A stretch of 64,000 nucleotides of DNA from Psychromarinibacter halotolerans (lineage in GTDB: Bacteria; Pseudomonadota; Alphaproteobacteria; Rhodobacterales; Rhodobacteraceae): NCBI RefSeq assembly GCF_029168315.1, contig NZ_JARGYD010000002.1, positions 1-64,000 of the forward strand. Direction: 5' to 3'. A program made the position numbers and the translations under genes. The notes under the pieces were generated by a model that worked only from the letters and a program-made list of their open reading frames with translations, was not told the DNA's origin and made no database searches. Of this stretch, positions 31,617 to 41,013 are shown one piece after another; the stretch's first letter is position 1, and every line of letters starts with the position of its first letter.

Positions 31617-34600
31617 TCCTTCTCCGGTCGTTTGACGTTGAACACGGCGCAGTACAGCGCCGGGACGAACAGCAGGGTGATCAGCGTCCCTGCAATGATG
31701 CCGCCCATCATCGCGAAGGCCATCGGCCCCCAGAAGATCTGGCGCGAGATCGGGATCAGCGCGAGGCTGGCCGCCGCCGCGGTCAGCAGGATCGGGCGGG
31801 CACGCTGGTCCGAGGCCTCGAACACGGCGTCCCAACGGCTGCGGCCCGCCTCTAGCAGGTCCTGAATTGCCTGCACGAGGATGATCGAGTTCCGGATCAG
31901 GATGCCGACCAGCGCCAGCACCCCCAGCACCGCGACGAAGCCCATCGGCGCGCCGGACCCCAGCAGCGCCACGACCACGCCGATCAGGCCCAGCGGCGCA
32001 ACTGCCATGACCACCGCCATCAGGCGGAAGCTTTGCATCTGCATCATGGTCAGCGTCAGAATGATCAGGATCATGATCGGCACGACGGCGACGATGGGCG
32101 CCTGGCTTTCGGCGCTGGTCTCGACGACGCCGCCGATCTCGACCGTGTAGCCCCTTGGCAACTCTTGGCGGAACGCTTCGATATCGGCGGCCTGATCGTT
32201 CACGATGGTGGCCGGCTGGTCGTCGCTGATGACGGCGGCCTTCACGGTGATCACCGGCGTCCGATCCTCTTGACGGATGATCGGCTGTTCGGTCGTCCAC
32301 GTCAGACTGGCGATCGACGACAGCGGGATCGGTGTCCCGTCCCCGCCGGCGAACTGCAGATCCTCAAGCGAGGACAGCGTCGAACGGTCCTGCGCCTCGC
32401 CCCGCGCCAGCACGTCCACCAGCGTGCGCCCATCGCGCAGCTGGGTGACGGTGGTGCCTTCGAACAGGCTGGTCAGCACGTTGGCGACGTCGGCCTGCGT
32501 GAGGCCAAGCTGCCGCATCCGCGCTTGGTCAAGATCCACCCGTATCACGCGGCTGGGCTCGTTCCAGTCAAGGCTGATGGCGTCCAGTCGCTGATCCTTC
32601 GACAGCACCGCCGCCAGCTTCAGCGCCTCTTCACGCAGCACCGCATAGTCGGTTCCGGCCACGCGATATTGCACCGGCTTGCCGACCGGCGGCCCAAGCT
32701 CGATGAACTTTGGGAAGAACTCGACCGCGACATGTTCAAGCGAGTATTCACGGATCTTCGCTGTCAGCGCATCGCGGGCGTCCAGATCAGGGGTCACGAT
32801 CACCACCTGCCCGATGTTCGGCCCGGCGGTGGGCGCATCGTGGGTCAGGATGAACCGGGGCGCCCCGTCCCCGATGTAGGCGGTCCAGAAGGTCGGTTCC
32901 TCCTGCTCTGCCAGCCATGCCTCGAAATCCGCCATCTCCGAATTGGTCGCGTTGAAGCTAGCGTTCTGGCGCAGCGTCACGTCCACCACGATCTCGGTCC
33001 GGTCGGACGTCGGGAAGAACTGCTGTTCGACCTTCGCCATGCCAAGCAGTGCGACAGCGAACGCGGCAAGCGTGACAAGGATCGTCAGCCACCGGAACCG
33101 CATCGCCAGCCGCAACACGCCGTGGAACCTGCGCCGCAACCAACCCGGTTCGCCATGCGTGTGCTTCCATTTCTTCGGCAGGAAGGTCGCGCCCAGCACC
33201 GGCGCGAACAGGACGGCGACGATCCAGCTTAGCACAAGCGAAACCGCGATGACGTAGAACAGCGAGATCGTGTATTCGCCCGCCTGACTGCCGTTCAGCC
33301 CGATGGGAATGAAGCCCGCGACGGTGATCAGCGTGCCGGTCAGCATCGGCCACGCGATCGTCGTCCAAGCATAGGCCGCCGCCTTCGTCCGGCTTTCGCC
33401 GCGCTCCAGCCGCGAGATCATCGTTTCGATCGCGATCATCGCGTCGTCCACCAGCAGCCCCAGCGCAATGATCAGCGCCCCTAGCGAGATCCGCTGCAGC
33501 GTGATGCCCATCTCGTTCAGGATCAGGAACGTCAGCGCCAGCACCAGCGGGATCGTCAGGCTGACGACAAAGCCAGCCCGAATGCCGAGAGAGACGAAGC
33601 TGACGGCCAGCACGATCAGAACCGCCTCGGCCAGCGCCTGCACAAAGTGGCCGACGGACTCGTCCACCACATGCGGTTGGTCGGCGACCTTGTGCACCTC
33701 GATCCCGACCGGCAGGTCCTTGACCATCTCGGCCATCAGCGCGTCGATTTCCTCGCCGAAGTCGAGAATGTTCTCGCCGGGCCGCATGCCGATGATCAGC
33801 CCGATGGCCGGTTCCCCGTTGTACCGCACCAACGAATCCGGCGGATCGATATAGCCTTCGCTGACGTCGGCCACGTCGGACAGGGTGAAGAAGATGTCGC
33901 CCGACCGCAGCGGCGCGGCGGCCAGCGCCTCGGCATCTTCGAACTGACCGCCGACGCGAAGCAGAAGGCGTTCTCGTTCGGTGTGGATCGTGCCCGACGG
34001 CACGATGGCGTTCTGCGCGCCCAGCGTGGTCAGCACGGTCTGCGCGTTCAGGCCAAGGGCCGCCATGCGCTCGGTCGAGAATTCAAGATAGATGACCCGT
34101 TCGCGGGTTCCGATCAGGTCCACCTTGCCTGCAGCGGGAAGCTGCTGGACCGCGTCGCGGACATCCTCGACATAGTCCTTCAATTCTTCCGGGCGGTAGC
34201 CGTCGGACGTGAAGGCAAAGATGTTGCCGTAGACGTCGCCGAAGTTGTCGTTGAACCCGAAGCCCGCGAACTCGTTCGGAAAATCGCCACGGATGTCCGA
34301 CATCATGTTGCGGACCTTGGTCCATGCGATCGGAATCTCGGACGAATCCATGTCGTCGCGCAGATCGACATAGACCACGGCCTGCCCCGGATAGGTGACC
34401 GAGCGGGTCGAATCCAGAACGTCCAGTTCCTGCAGCTTCCGCTCGATCCGGTCGGTGACCTGCGTCACGGTCTCTTCGGCGGTGGCACCGGGCATCGATG
34501 CGGACACGACCATGGTGCGGATGGTGAAAGACGGATCTTCTTCGCGCCCCATCGACATATAGGACAGGCCGCCGCCGATCAGCGAGACCAGCATCAGGAA

Positions 34601-34654
34601 CCAGACGAAGGACCGGTGCCCCAGCGCCCAGTCGGACAGGTTGAAGCCTTTCAT
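31613..34654 (-). CDS. RND efflux pump inner-membrane transporter
   Basis: A 1013-residue RND (AcrB-type) transporter that exports toxic compounds using the proton gradient. Twelve transmembrane helices with two large periplasmic loops are evident. The proton-relay aspartate pair is in ALGLLVDDAMIAIETM near residue 399, the GREEDPSF motif is near 34, and ILIRNSIILVQAI near 932 marks the late helices. It works with the two adaptors encoded upstream and an outer-membrane channel not found in the window. All joins are ATGA overlaps. Confidence 0.95.
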   Translation of the reverse strand: MKGFNLSDWALGHRSFVWFLMLVSLIGGGLSYMSMGREEDPSFTIRTMVVSASMPGATAEETVTQVTDRIERKLQELDVLDSTRSVTYPGQAVVYVDLRDDMDSSEIPIAWTKVRNMMSDIRGDFPNEFAGFGFNDNFGDVYGNIFAFTSDGYRPEELKDYVEDVRDAVQQLPAAGKVDLIGTRERVIYLEFSTERMAALGLNAQTVLTTLGAQNAIVPSGTIHTERERLLLRVGGQFEDAEALAAAPLRSGDIFFTLSDVADVSEGYIDPPDSLVRYNGEPAIGLIIGMRPGENILDFGEEIDALMAEMVKDLPVGIEVHKVADQPHVVDESVGHFVQALAEAVLIVLAVSFVSLGIRAGFVVSLTIPLVLALTFLILNEMGITLQRISLGALIIALGLLVDDAMIAIETMISRLERGESRTKAAAYAWTTIAWPMLTGTLITVAGFIPIGLNGSQAGEYTISLFYVIAVSLVLSWIVAVLFAPVLGATFLPKKWKHTHGEPGWLRRRFHGVLRLAMRFRWLTILVTLAAFAVALLGMAKVEQQFFPTSDRTEIVVDVTLRQNASFNATNSEMADFEAWLAEQEEPTFWTAYIGDGAPRFILTHDAPTAGPNIGQVVIVTPDLDARDALTAKIREYSLEHVAVEFFPKFIELGPPVGKPVQYRVAGTDYAVLREEALKLAAVLSKDQRLDAISLDWNEPSRVIRVDLDQARMRQLGLTQADVANVLTSLFEGTTVTQLRDGRTLVDVLARGEAQDRSTLSSLEDLQFAGGDGTPIPLSSIASLTWTTEQPIIRQEDRTPVITVKAAVISDDQPATIVNDQAADIEAFRQELPRGYTVEIGGVVETSAESQAPIVAVVPIMILIILTLTMMQMQSFRLMAVVMAVAPLGLIGVVVALLGSGAPMGFVAVLGVLALVGILIRNSIILVQAIQDLLEAGRSRWDAVFEASDQRARPILLTAAAASLALIPISRQIFWGPMAFAMMGGIIAGTLITLLFVPALYCAVFNVKRPEKE

Positions 34655-35736
34655 TCCCGATGCTCCCCGACGATCTGTCCTTCTTCGAGGCTCGACGCGC
34701 CCCGCACCACGATCTCGTCGCCGTCACCGACACCCGACGTGATCACCACCCGGCGTCCCACCTCGGGACCCAGTTCCACGGGAACGAATTCCACCGCTCG
34801 ACCCGGCCCGACACGCCAGACCCCCGGCGCGTCCTCGGTGCCCCCGATGGCGCCCGCCGGCAGCGAGATCACCGGCGCGGTCTCGGTCGCGTAGGTCGCG
34901 GTGACAAGGCTGCCGATGCGGAAATCGTCCGGCGGATCCTGCAGGGTCAGCCGCAAGCGGCGGGTATCCAGGTTGGCGTCGGCCACCGGCTCGACCAGTC
35001 GCAGCACAGCCTTCACCGGCGTGACGCTGGCGGAATGGTGCCGCACGTCGAAGATCGCACGGCGCGGCAGCAGCGTGACGTATTCCGTGGGCACGTCGAT
35101 CACCGCCTCGCGCCCCAGAACGTCGACCAGTTCAAGGATCGCCGTGCCGGGCGACACAAGCGTGCCCGGCTCTGCCTGCGTCGACAGGATGATGCCATCG
35201 CGCGGCGCCAAAAGCGTGCCATAGGCGGCGGCGTCCTCGGCCTGCGACAGCTGCGCCTCGGCGCTGCGAAGGCTGGCGGCGGTCGCGTCCCGGTAGGCGC
35301 GCGCCTGCTCCAGCGCGGCGGTGGTGGCGACGCCCAGCTCGACAAGCCGCGTGGTGCGATCGAATTGCTGGCGGCCCAGCCGCGCCTCGGCGGCGGCGGC
35401 GCTCAGCGCGGCGCGCGAGGCGGCAAGGTCTTCTTCCAGCGTGATGCCGTCCAGCGTCGCCAGAACATCGCCGCGCGCCACGACATCGCCGACGTCCACG
35501 TTCAAGGTCGACAGCCGGCCGCTGGTCTGGAACGCCAGCGTCACGACGTTCTCGCCCTGCACCACGCCCGCGAAGCCGCGTTCGGTGTTTTGGTCTTCGG
35601 ACACGATTTCCGAGATCACGGGCCGCGGCACATCCGCGGTCACCAGAGGTTCTTCGGCGGGCACCACGGGTTCGCTTGCAGGCAGCGGTGCGGGCAACAG
35701 GAACGCCGACGCGACAAGGACCATAACGCGTTTCAT
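34651..35736 (-). CDS. RND periplasmic adaptor 2
   Basis: A 361-residue HlyD-type membrane-fusion (adaptor) protein. A signal sequence or anchor is at residues 1-20, followed by the lipoyl half-motif FQTSGRLSTLNVDVGDVVARGDVLATLD near 70-97, a coiled coil of alanine-rich helices at about 105-165, and beta-barrel and membrane-proximal domains. It bridges the RND pump to the outer-membrane channel. The second adaptor gene of the operon, it overlaps both neighbours by 4 bases. Confidence 0.92.
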   Translation of the reverse strand: MKRVMVLVASAFLLPAPLPASEPVVPAEEPLVTADVPRPVISEIVSEDQNTERGFAGVVQGENVVTLAFQTSGRLSTLNVDVGDVVARGDVLATLDGITLEEDLAASRAALSAAAAEARLGRQQFDRTTRLVELGVATTAALEQARAYRDATAASLRSAEAQLSQAEDAAAYGTLLAPRDGIILSTQAEPGTLVSPGTAILELVDVLGREAVIDVPTEYVTLLPRRAIFDVRHHSASVTPVKAVLRLVEPVADANLDTRRLRLTLQDPPDDFRIGSLVTATYATETAPVISLPAGAIGGTEDAPGVWRVGPGRAVEFVPVELGPEVGRRVVITSGVGDGDEIVVRGASSLEEGQIVGEHRE

Positions 35737-36794
35737 TCCGAACCCTCCCCTGCCTCGACAAGGCGACCGTCGTACATGAATTGCGACCCCGCACCGACGA
35801 CAAGGTCGCCTTCTTCAAGGCCACCCGTTATCGCGACGAACACGTCCGCATAGGCCCAGACCTCGACCCCGGACAGGTGGGCGCGCATGGTTTCCGGGTC
35901 CACCAGCCAGACCGCCGGGCCGTCCGCTGTGGCCGTCAGGGCGTTCCAAGGGACCCGCATGATCGGCAGGCTGGTGATGGTGACAGAACCGGTCACGGTG
36001 GCGCCGATCAGCATCGCTTCGCCAAGGTCTTCCGGGATTTCCGCCCGGACCTCGACGGTGCCGGACTCGGTCAGGACCGGCGACACCTCGCGGACGCGCG
36101 CCTTGAACTCGGCGTCGCTTCCCCGTGGCGAAACGGTGAAGCTTCTGCCGATGAACGCGGACAGACCGCCAACGTCGGGGGCATAGAATACCGCTTCGCG
36201 CTTGCCCTGACTTGCCAGAGAGACAACGGCCGATCCAGCCGTCGCCACCTCGCCCACGTCGGCTCTGCGCTCGATCACGATCACGTCTTCGATGGCGCGG
36301 ATCTCGGTGTCTTCGACCGCCTGCCGGGCGCGGTCAAGCTGGGCCGCTGCCTGATCGCGGGAAGAAATGGCAGAGGTCAGCGCCTCTTCCGCCTCGTCGA
36401 GGGTGGACTGCGTGCCGACGCCGCGTTCGACAAGGTTCGCGGCGCGGTCTCGAGCCTGCTCGGCCTGAACCAGCGCGGCCTCGGCGGCGGCCAAGGACGC
36501 CTCGGCGGCGCTGAGCGAGGCGTTCGCCTGCGCCGGATCGACCCGCGCGATCAGGTCGCCGCGGTTCACATCGTCCCCGACCTCGACGGCGATCTCGACG
36601 ATGCGGCCGCCGGTGCGGAACGCCGCGGGATAGCTGTTCTGCGCCTCGATCGACCCGATCAGGACATAGTCACGCGGCAGCGTTTGCTCGGTTACCTCGA
36701 CGATCTGTACGGGAAGCGCGGTTTCCGCACTTGCGGCGCTGGCAGTCACTGCGATCAGCCCGGCCGCGACTGCGGCCCGAAATAGTCCACTCAT
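35733..36794 (-). CDS. RND periplasmic adaptor 1
   Basis: A 353-residue HlyD-type adaptor with a signal peptide cleaved after about residue 23 (ASAET). The lipoyl segment is FRTGGRIVEIAVEVGDDVNRGDLIARVD near 59-86, then an alanine/glutamate-rich coiled coil to about residue 155. It is distinct in sequence from adaptor 2, and the pair may form a mixed adaptor ring as in TriAB of Pseudomonas. It is first in the operon, downstream of the TetR operator candidate. Confidence 0.92.
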   Translation of the reverse strand: MSGLFRAAVAAGLIAVTASAASAETALPVQIVEVTEQTLPRDYVLIGSIEAQNSYPAAFRTGGRIVEIAVEVGDDVNRGDLIARVDPAQANASLSAAEASLAAAEAALVQAEQARDRAANLVERGVGTQSTLDEAEEALTSAISSRDQAAAQLDRARQAVEDTEIRAIEDVIVIERRADVGEVATAGSAVVSLASQGKREAVFYAPDVGGLSAFIGRSFTVSPRGSDAEFKARVREVSPVLTESGTVEVRAEIPEDLGEAMLIGATVTGSVTITSLPIMRVPWNALTATADGPAVWLVDPETMRAHLSGVEVWAYADVFVAITGGLEEGDLVVGAGSQFMYDGRLVEAGEGSE

Positions 36795-36843
36795 AATCTC
36801 ACCCTCCGAACCGGATGGCCCGCGACCGGGAATTTGTTCAAAA

Positions 36844-36857
36844 TGACACTTCTGTCA
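36844..36857. promoter_or_regulatory. TetR operator candidate
   Basis: TGACA-CTTC-TGTCA inverted repeat 49 bases upstream of the first adaptor gene, in an AT-richer stretch. Probably bound by the TetR protein encoded at the operon's end. Confidence 0.5.
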
Positions 36858-37088
36858 ATACTACGACTGAAACATTTGTGCGGCGGGTTGCCGCGCCGGG
36901 TCCGACCTAAGGCGGAACCGCAAGCGCCGTCGGGCGTTATAGAAGCTGTTAGTACGCGATGCGTCGCAGGTGATGAAGTGTTGTTTATCCGTCGCTTGCG
37001 GCGGACCAAGCCTCGTTTCACACCCGCGACATCCATGCAACGCACAGTGGCCCGCATGTTTCGCACGACCGTTTCCGAGGACTAAAGA

Positions 37089-37727
37089 TTGACCAGCACT
37101 GACACCCAGATGGGCCGCAACGCGGTCGAAAACGGCGACTCGGTTCACGACTCGGGGCCGGCATCCGTCTGTGACGTCATCGACCGCATGGAATCTTCTG
37201 CCGACGGTGACGAAACCACCCTTCGCGAGGTCGTATCGGCGCTGGGCGAGGCGTCCTTCGTCCCTGTTCTGATGGCGCCTGCGCTGGCCGTTCTGTCGCC
37301 GTTGTCGGGCGTTCCGGCGTTCTCTTCGATCTGCGGCATCACCATCGCGCTTGTGGCGATCCAGCTTTTGATGAACCGCGACCACCTGTGGTTGCCCGAC
37401 TGGATGATGCGCCGAAAGGTGAAGTCCGAGTCGCTTCTCAAGGCGACCCGCTGGCTGCGCAAACCGGCGGGTTTCCTTGACCGCATGTCGCGCGAAAGGG
37501 TCAGCTTCCTTGTCTCGCGCCCATTCTCATGGGTCACAGAGCTTGCGTGCCTGCTGTGCGGCCTTGCGATGCCCTTCCTCGAACTGCTGCCGTTTACCTC
37601 TTCGATCCTCGGCGGCGCGGTCACGCTGTTCTCGCTGTCGCTTCTGGTGCGCGACGGGCTGATCTCGGTGATCGGGTTCTGCGTGATCGGATGCGCGGCA
37701 ACGCTGGTCTACATGCTGGTGGTCTAA
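37089..37727 (+). CDS. ExoD-family exopolysaccharide protein
   Basis: A 212-residue ExoD-family membrane protein, linked in rhizobia to exopolysaccharide synthesis and alkaline tolerance. The conserved core is LREVVSALGEASFVPVLMAPALAV at about residues 45-68, SGVPAFSSICG and four or five hydrophobic segments. The start is the rare codon TTG at 37089, chosen because GAGGA lies 7 bases upstream; the next ATG (37110) has no site. Its promoter would share the gap with the RND operon. Its end overlaps the znuA stop by 4 bases. Confidence 0.85.
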   Translation: MTSTDTQMGRNAVENGDSVHDSGPASVCDVIDRMESSADGDETTLREVVSALGEASFVPVLMAPALAVLSPLSGVPAFSSICGITIALVAIQLLMNRDHLWLPDWMMRRKVKSESLLKATRWLRKPAGFLDRMSRERVSFLVSRPFSWVTELACLLCGLAMPFLELLPFTSSILGGAVTLFSLSLLVRDGLISVIGFCVIGCAATLVYMLVV

Positions 37728-38680
37728 AGACAGCCCTTCAGGTCGTCGGCAATCCCGCGCAGCAAGGCGCCGTAGAAATCGGGGCCGGTCGGGTTCTCGG
37801 CCCCCTGCAGGTCGATGACCGCGTAGGGCACGTCCGCGCCGACCGCCCGGGCAAGTCCGGGGCTGACATGGGGTTCCAGAACAATGCAGGCGTGATCCAG
37901 CGCGGCGACCTCTTCGGCAAGCTCGGACAGCCGCCGGGGACTGGGCGCGCTTTCACCCATCGTCATCGTGCCGGCAGCGTGCAGGCCGAACCCGGCCTCG
38001 AAATACTGCGTCGCGTCGTGAAACAGGATAAGGTCGACCGACCGGATCGGTGCCAGCGTGTCGTTCAGTTCCGCAAACAGCGCCGTCAAGCGCTCGTGCG
38101 CCGCCGCCGCGTTCTTTTGGTACGCCTCGGCGTTGTCGGGGTCCGCGTCCGACAGCCGCCCCGCGATGACATCCAGCCACGTCAGGGCGTTTTCAGGCAA
38201 CAACCAGACGTGCGGATCGAGCCCGCCCGTGTCATGCGCGTGTCCGCCATCGCCGTGGTCGTCCTCGCCGTGGTCGTCCTCGCCGTGGTCGTCTTCGTCA
38301 TGACCGTGTTCGTCCGCGTGATCCGACGCATCGGCCCACCGAAGCGCCAGCCGCTTTGTCCCGTCGGCATCCATCAGCGACACATGCTCGGCCCCGCCAG
38401 CCAACGTCTCCATCGGTGCGGCCAGCCAAGGCGTCAGGGACTCGCCGATCCAGAATACCATGTTGGCCTGTTCCAGCGCGTCCGCCTCTGAAGGGCGCAT
38501 CGAGTACGAATGCGGGTCCGCGCCCGGCGGCAGTATCAGTCCGGGCTCGGCCAGATCGCCCATCACAAGCGACACAAGCGAATGCACCGGACCGATGTCC
38601 GTCACCACGGCGGGGACGTCGGCAAAAGCCGGAGCCGAGGTTGCGGCCAGAAGCGAGGCGATGGCGGTCTGTCTGAACAT
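37724..38680 (-). CDS. znuA: Zinc ABC binding protein ZnuA
   Basis: A 318-residue periplasmic zinc-binding protein with a signal peptide ending near residue 21. The cluster A-1 metal histidines lie in DPHSYSM (near 56), DPHVW (near 155) and FHDATQYF (near 219). Between the first two is a charged histidine/aspartate-rich loop at about residues 118-150, built from a tandem EDDHG unit, which collects zinc. It delivers zinc to ZnuB/ZnuC encoded divergently. The Zur box lies upstream. Confidence 0.96.
   Translation of the reverse strand: MFRQTAIASLLAATSAPAFADVPAVVTDIGPVHSLVSLVMGDLAEPGLILPPGADPHSYSMRPSEADALEQANMVFWIGESLTPWLAAPMETLAGGAEHVSLMDADGTKRLALRWADASDHADEHGHDEDDHGEDDHGEDDHGDGGHAHDTGGLDPHVWLLPENALTWLDVIAGRLSDADPDNAEAYQKNAAAAHERLTALFAELNDTLAPIRSVDLILFHDATQYFEAGFGLHAAGTMTMGESAPSPRRLSELAEEVAALDHACIVLEPHVSPGLARAVGADVPYAVIDLQGAENPTGPDFYGALLRGIADDLKGCL
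38253..38300 (-). repeat. Tandem 15-bp repeat in znuA
   Basis: About three copies of a 15-base unit (GGTCGTCCTCGCCGT on the plus strand), encoding the EDDHG units of the ZnuA metal loop. Nearly exact at DNA level, so copy number may vary by slippage. Confidence 0.8.
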
Positions 38681-38722
38681 GGAAGCGGTCTCCGGCCCGG
38701 GTTGCGAGCGGGCTTGATGACC

Positions 38723-38740
38723 GATACAGCATAACATATC
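38723..38740. promoter_or_regulatory. Zur box candidate
   Basis: GATACAGCATAACATATC, partly symmetric and with the GATA...ATAACATATC features of alphaproteobacterial Zur sites, in the 87-base gap between the divergent znuA and zur genes. It would control both directions. Confidence 0.5.
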
Positions 38741-38767
38741 AAGTGGGAACCAACGGAGGACACGACG

Positions 38768-39244
38768 ATGGACCCGGTCGGTTTCGAAAACCACGATCAC
38801 CACCACTGCATCGCCGACGGCGTTGCCGCGGCGGACGCCTACTGCGCGCAGAACGGACTTCAGCTGACGAACCAGCGCCGCCGCGTGCTGGAAATCCTGC
38901 TGGAACGGCATCGCGCCCTTGGCGCCTACGAAATCCTCGACGTCCTGCGCGAGGAAGGCATGGGCTCGCAGCCGCCTGTGGCGTACCGCGCGCTGGATTT
39001 CCTGCAAAAGCATGGCTTCGTGCATCGGATCGAACGGCTGAACGCCTTCATCGCCTGCTCGCATCCCGGCGCGCGCCACTCTCCGGCGTTCCTGATCTGC
39101 CGCGTCTGCGACAGCGTGGCAGAGGCCAGCGCCGATCCGGCCAGCGGAATGCTGGGCCACGCCGCCGCAGAGACGGGGTTCGTGATCGAACGCGCCGTGG
39201 TCGAGGCAGAGGGCGTCTGCCCCAATTGCAAGGACGCCGCATGA
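38768..39244 (+). CDS. zur: Zinc uptake regulator Zur (Fur family)
   Basis: A 158-residue Fur-family repressor. The winged helix covers about residues 20-90 (LTNQRRRVLEILLERHRALGAYEILDVLREEG, PPVAYRALDFLQKHGFVHRIE). Structural zinc cysteines are CRVC near residue 112 and CPNC near 152. It represses the znu genes when zinc is ample. It starts after GGAGGA and overlaps znuC by 4 bases. Confidence 0.93.
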   Translation: MDPVGFENHDHHHCIADGVAAADAYCAQNGLQLTNQRRRVLEILLERHRALGAYEILDVLREEGMGSQPPVAYRALDFLQKHGFVHRIERLNAFIACSHPGARHSPAFLICRVCDSVAEASADPASGMLGHAAAETGFVIERAVVEAEGVCPNCKDAA

Positions 39245-40026
39245 GCCTTGTCGACATCCGCGGTCTTGGCGTGAAGGCCGGCGGACGCCAGATCCTGCAT
39301 GACGTCACCTTCCGCATGGACCCCGGAGAGATCGTGACCGTCGTCGGCCCGAACGGGTCCGGCAAGTCGACCCTGCTGCGCTGCATCGTCGGCGCCGTCC
39401 GCCCGCAGTCGGGATCGGTGAAGCTGAAGCCCGGCCTGCGCATCGGCTATGTCCCGCAAAAGCTGCATATCGACCCGACCCTTCCGATCACCGCGCGCCG
39501 GTTTCTGGGCCTGCCGCATCCCGTCGCGGACGACGCGGCGCAGCAGGCGCTGGACGCCTCCGGCGCCGGACATCTGGGCGGACACCAGATGGCGGACCTG
39601 TCCGGCGGGCAATTCCAGCGGGTACTGCTGGCCCGCGCGCTTTTGACCCGGCCCGACCTGCTGATCCTTGACGAGGCGACGCAGGGCATGGATCAGCCGG
39701 GCTCTGCCGAGTTCTACCGCCAGATCGAAAAGGTCCGGGCCGAACTGGGCTGCGCCGTGCTGATGGTCAGCCACGAACTTCACGTCGTGATGGCCGCCTC
39801 GGACCGGGTGGTTTGCCTGAACGGGCACGTCTGCTGCGAAGGCGCGCCGGAACATGTGGCGTCAGCCCCCGAGTACCGCGCCCTGTTCGGCACCGGCACG
39901 CAGGGCGCGCTGGCGCTGTACCGCCACGAACACACGCACAGCCACGACCACGATCATTCCCACGGGCACGATCACGCGCATGATCACGACCATGGGCACA
40001 AACACGGGCACGAGCACGCAAATTGA
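39241..40026 (+). CDS. znuC: Zinc ABC ATPase ZnuC
   Basis: A 261-residue ABC ATPase powering zinc import. Walker A is GPNGSGKST at about residues 37-45, the signature LSGGQFQRVLLARAL is near 120, Walker B is LLILDEATQGMD, and the switch histidine is in VSHELH. The last 30 residues are a histidine-aspartate tail (repeated HDHDH, HGHDH units) that may buffer or sense zinc. It overlaps zur by 4 bases (ATGA) and znuB by 4 (TTGA). Confidence 0.94.
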   Translation: MSLVDIRGLGVKAGGRQILHDVTFRMDPGEIVTVVGPNGSGKSTLLRCIVGAVRPQSGSVKLKPGLRIGYVPQKLHIDPTLPITARRFLGLPHPVADDAAQQALDASGAGHLGGHQMADLSGGQFQRVLLARALLTRPDLLILDEATQGMDQPGSAEFYRQIEKVRAELGCAVLMVSHELHVVMAASDRVVCLNGHVCCEGAPEHVASAPEYRALFGTGTQGALALYRHEHTHSHDHDHSHGHDHAHDHDHGHKHGHEHAN

Positions 40027-40829
40027 CCCTTCTCGACAGCTTCCTTGCCCGCGCCACCCTTGCCGGGATCGGCACCGCCCTTGCCGCCGCACCGCTGGGC
40101 TGTTTCATCGTGTGGCGCCGGATGGCCTATTTCGGAGACGCGACCGCGCACGCCTCGATACTTGGGGTGGCGCTGGCGCTGGCGCTTGACGTGCCGGTCT
40201 TCGGGGGCGTGCTGCTGGCCGCGCTGGCGATGGCGACGCTGGTGTCCGTCCTTGCCGGGCGCGGCTTCGCGATGGACACGCTGCTGGGCGTGATGGCGCA
40301 TTCGTCGCTGGCCTTCGGACTTGTCGCCGTCTCGTTTCTAGACGGCGTGCGGGTCGACCTGTCGGCCTATCTGTTCGGCGACATCCTCGCCGTCGGCCGG
40401 GTGGACATCGCGCTGATCTGGGGCGGCGCCGTTCTGGTGCTGGCGCTGATCTGGTGGCGCTGGTCGGCGATCCTGACGGCGACGCTGAACCCCGATCTGG
40501 CCCATGCCGCCGGGATCGACCCTAGGCGCGAACAACTGGTCCTGACCCTTGCCTTGGCGATCGTCGTCGCCGTCGCGATCAAGGTGGTGGGCATCCTTCT
40601 GATTGTCGCGCTGCTGCTGGTCCCCGCCGCCGCCGCCCGACCCTTCGCACGCACCCCGGAAGGCATGGCAATCGTCGCCGCGGGCATTGGCGTCGTGTCG
40701 GCCGCGGGGGGGATGCAGTTCGCTTATATCCTCGATACGCCGACCGGTCCGACCATCGTTTGCGTCGCCGCCATCCTGTTCCTGATCAGCGGCACGCTCG
40801 ACGCGCTGCGCCGCAGGCTTCTTCGCTAA
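40023..40829 (+). CDS. znuB: Zinc ABC permease ZnuB
   Basis: A 268-residue ABC-3 family inner-membrane permease with seven to eight hydrophobic segments. Family marks are APLGCFIVWRRMAYFGDATAHASILGVAL at about residues 22-50 and VVGILLIVALLLVPAAAAR near 190. It begins with TTG, sharing TTGA with the znuC stop, an unusual but clear translational overlap. It forms the zinc importer with ZnuC and ZnuA. Confidence 0.94.
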   Translation: MTLLDSFLARATLAGIGTALAAAPLGCFIVWRRMAYFGDATAHASILGVALALALDVPVFGGVLLAALAMATLVSVLAGRGFAMDTLLGVMAHSSLAFGLVAVSFLDGVRVDLSAYLFGDILAVGRVDIALIWGGAVLVLALIWWRWSAILTATLNPDLAHAAGIDPRREQLVLTLALAIVVAVAIKVVGILLIVALLLVPAAAARPFARTPEGMAIVAAGIGVVSAAGGMQFAYILDTPTGPTIVCVAAILFLISGTLDALRRRLLR

Positions 40830-40845
40830 CGCAGCGAAATTATTT
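40822..40845 (+). terminator. Terminator candidate after znuB
   Basis: Hairpin TTCGCT-AACGC-AGCGAA that spans the znuB stop codon, followed by ATTATTTC. A second hairpin, GCCCAAA-GCGG-TTTGGGC, lies at 40859-40876 without a T-tract. Confidence 0.45.
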
Positions 40846-40942
40846 CAAAAATTTTCTTGCCCAAAGCGGTTTGGGCCGCAAATATGCCGGTGGGAGGACT
40901 GGAAGGCATCCCCGGCTCACAGTGTTGACCGCGACAAGGCCC

Positions 40943-41013
40943 GTGAGAGGCCGGTCTGCGTGAGTATTTGCCCTGCCCTGTTGCACGGGCACGGGATGGC
41001 CTCTCGCACAGAC
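40943..41013 (+). promoter_or_regulatory. Structured leader before sugar ABC operon
   Basis: Segment GAGAGGCC (40945-40952) pairs perfectly with GGCCTCTC (40998-41005), closing a loop that holds an inner G/C-rich hairpin. A rival pairing joins GTCTGCGTGAG (40954-40964) to CTCGCACAGAC (41003-41013) with one mismatch. The two cannot form together. No known riboswitch class is recognised. Confidence 0.4.

Noticed and set aside
38253..38300. Short tandem repeat as a CRISPR-like array
   Set aside because: Units are 15 bases, contiguous without spacers, and lie in frame inside znuA encoding EDDHG.
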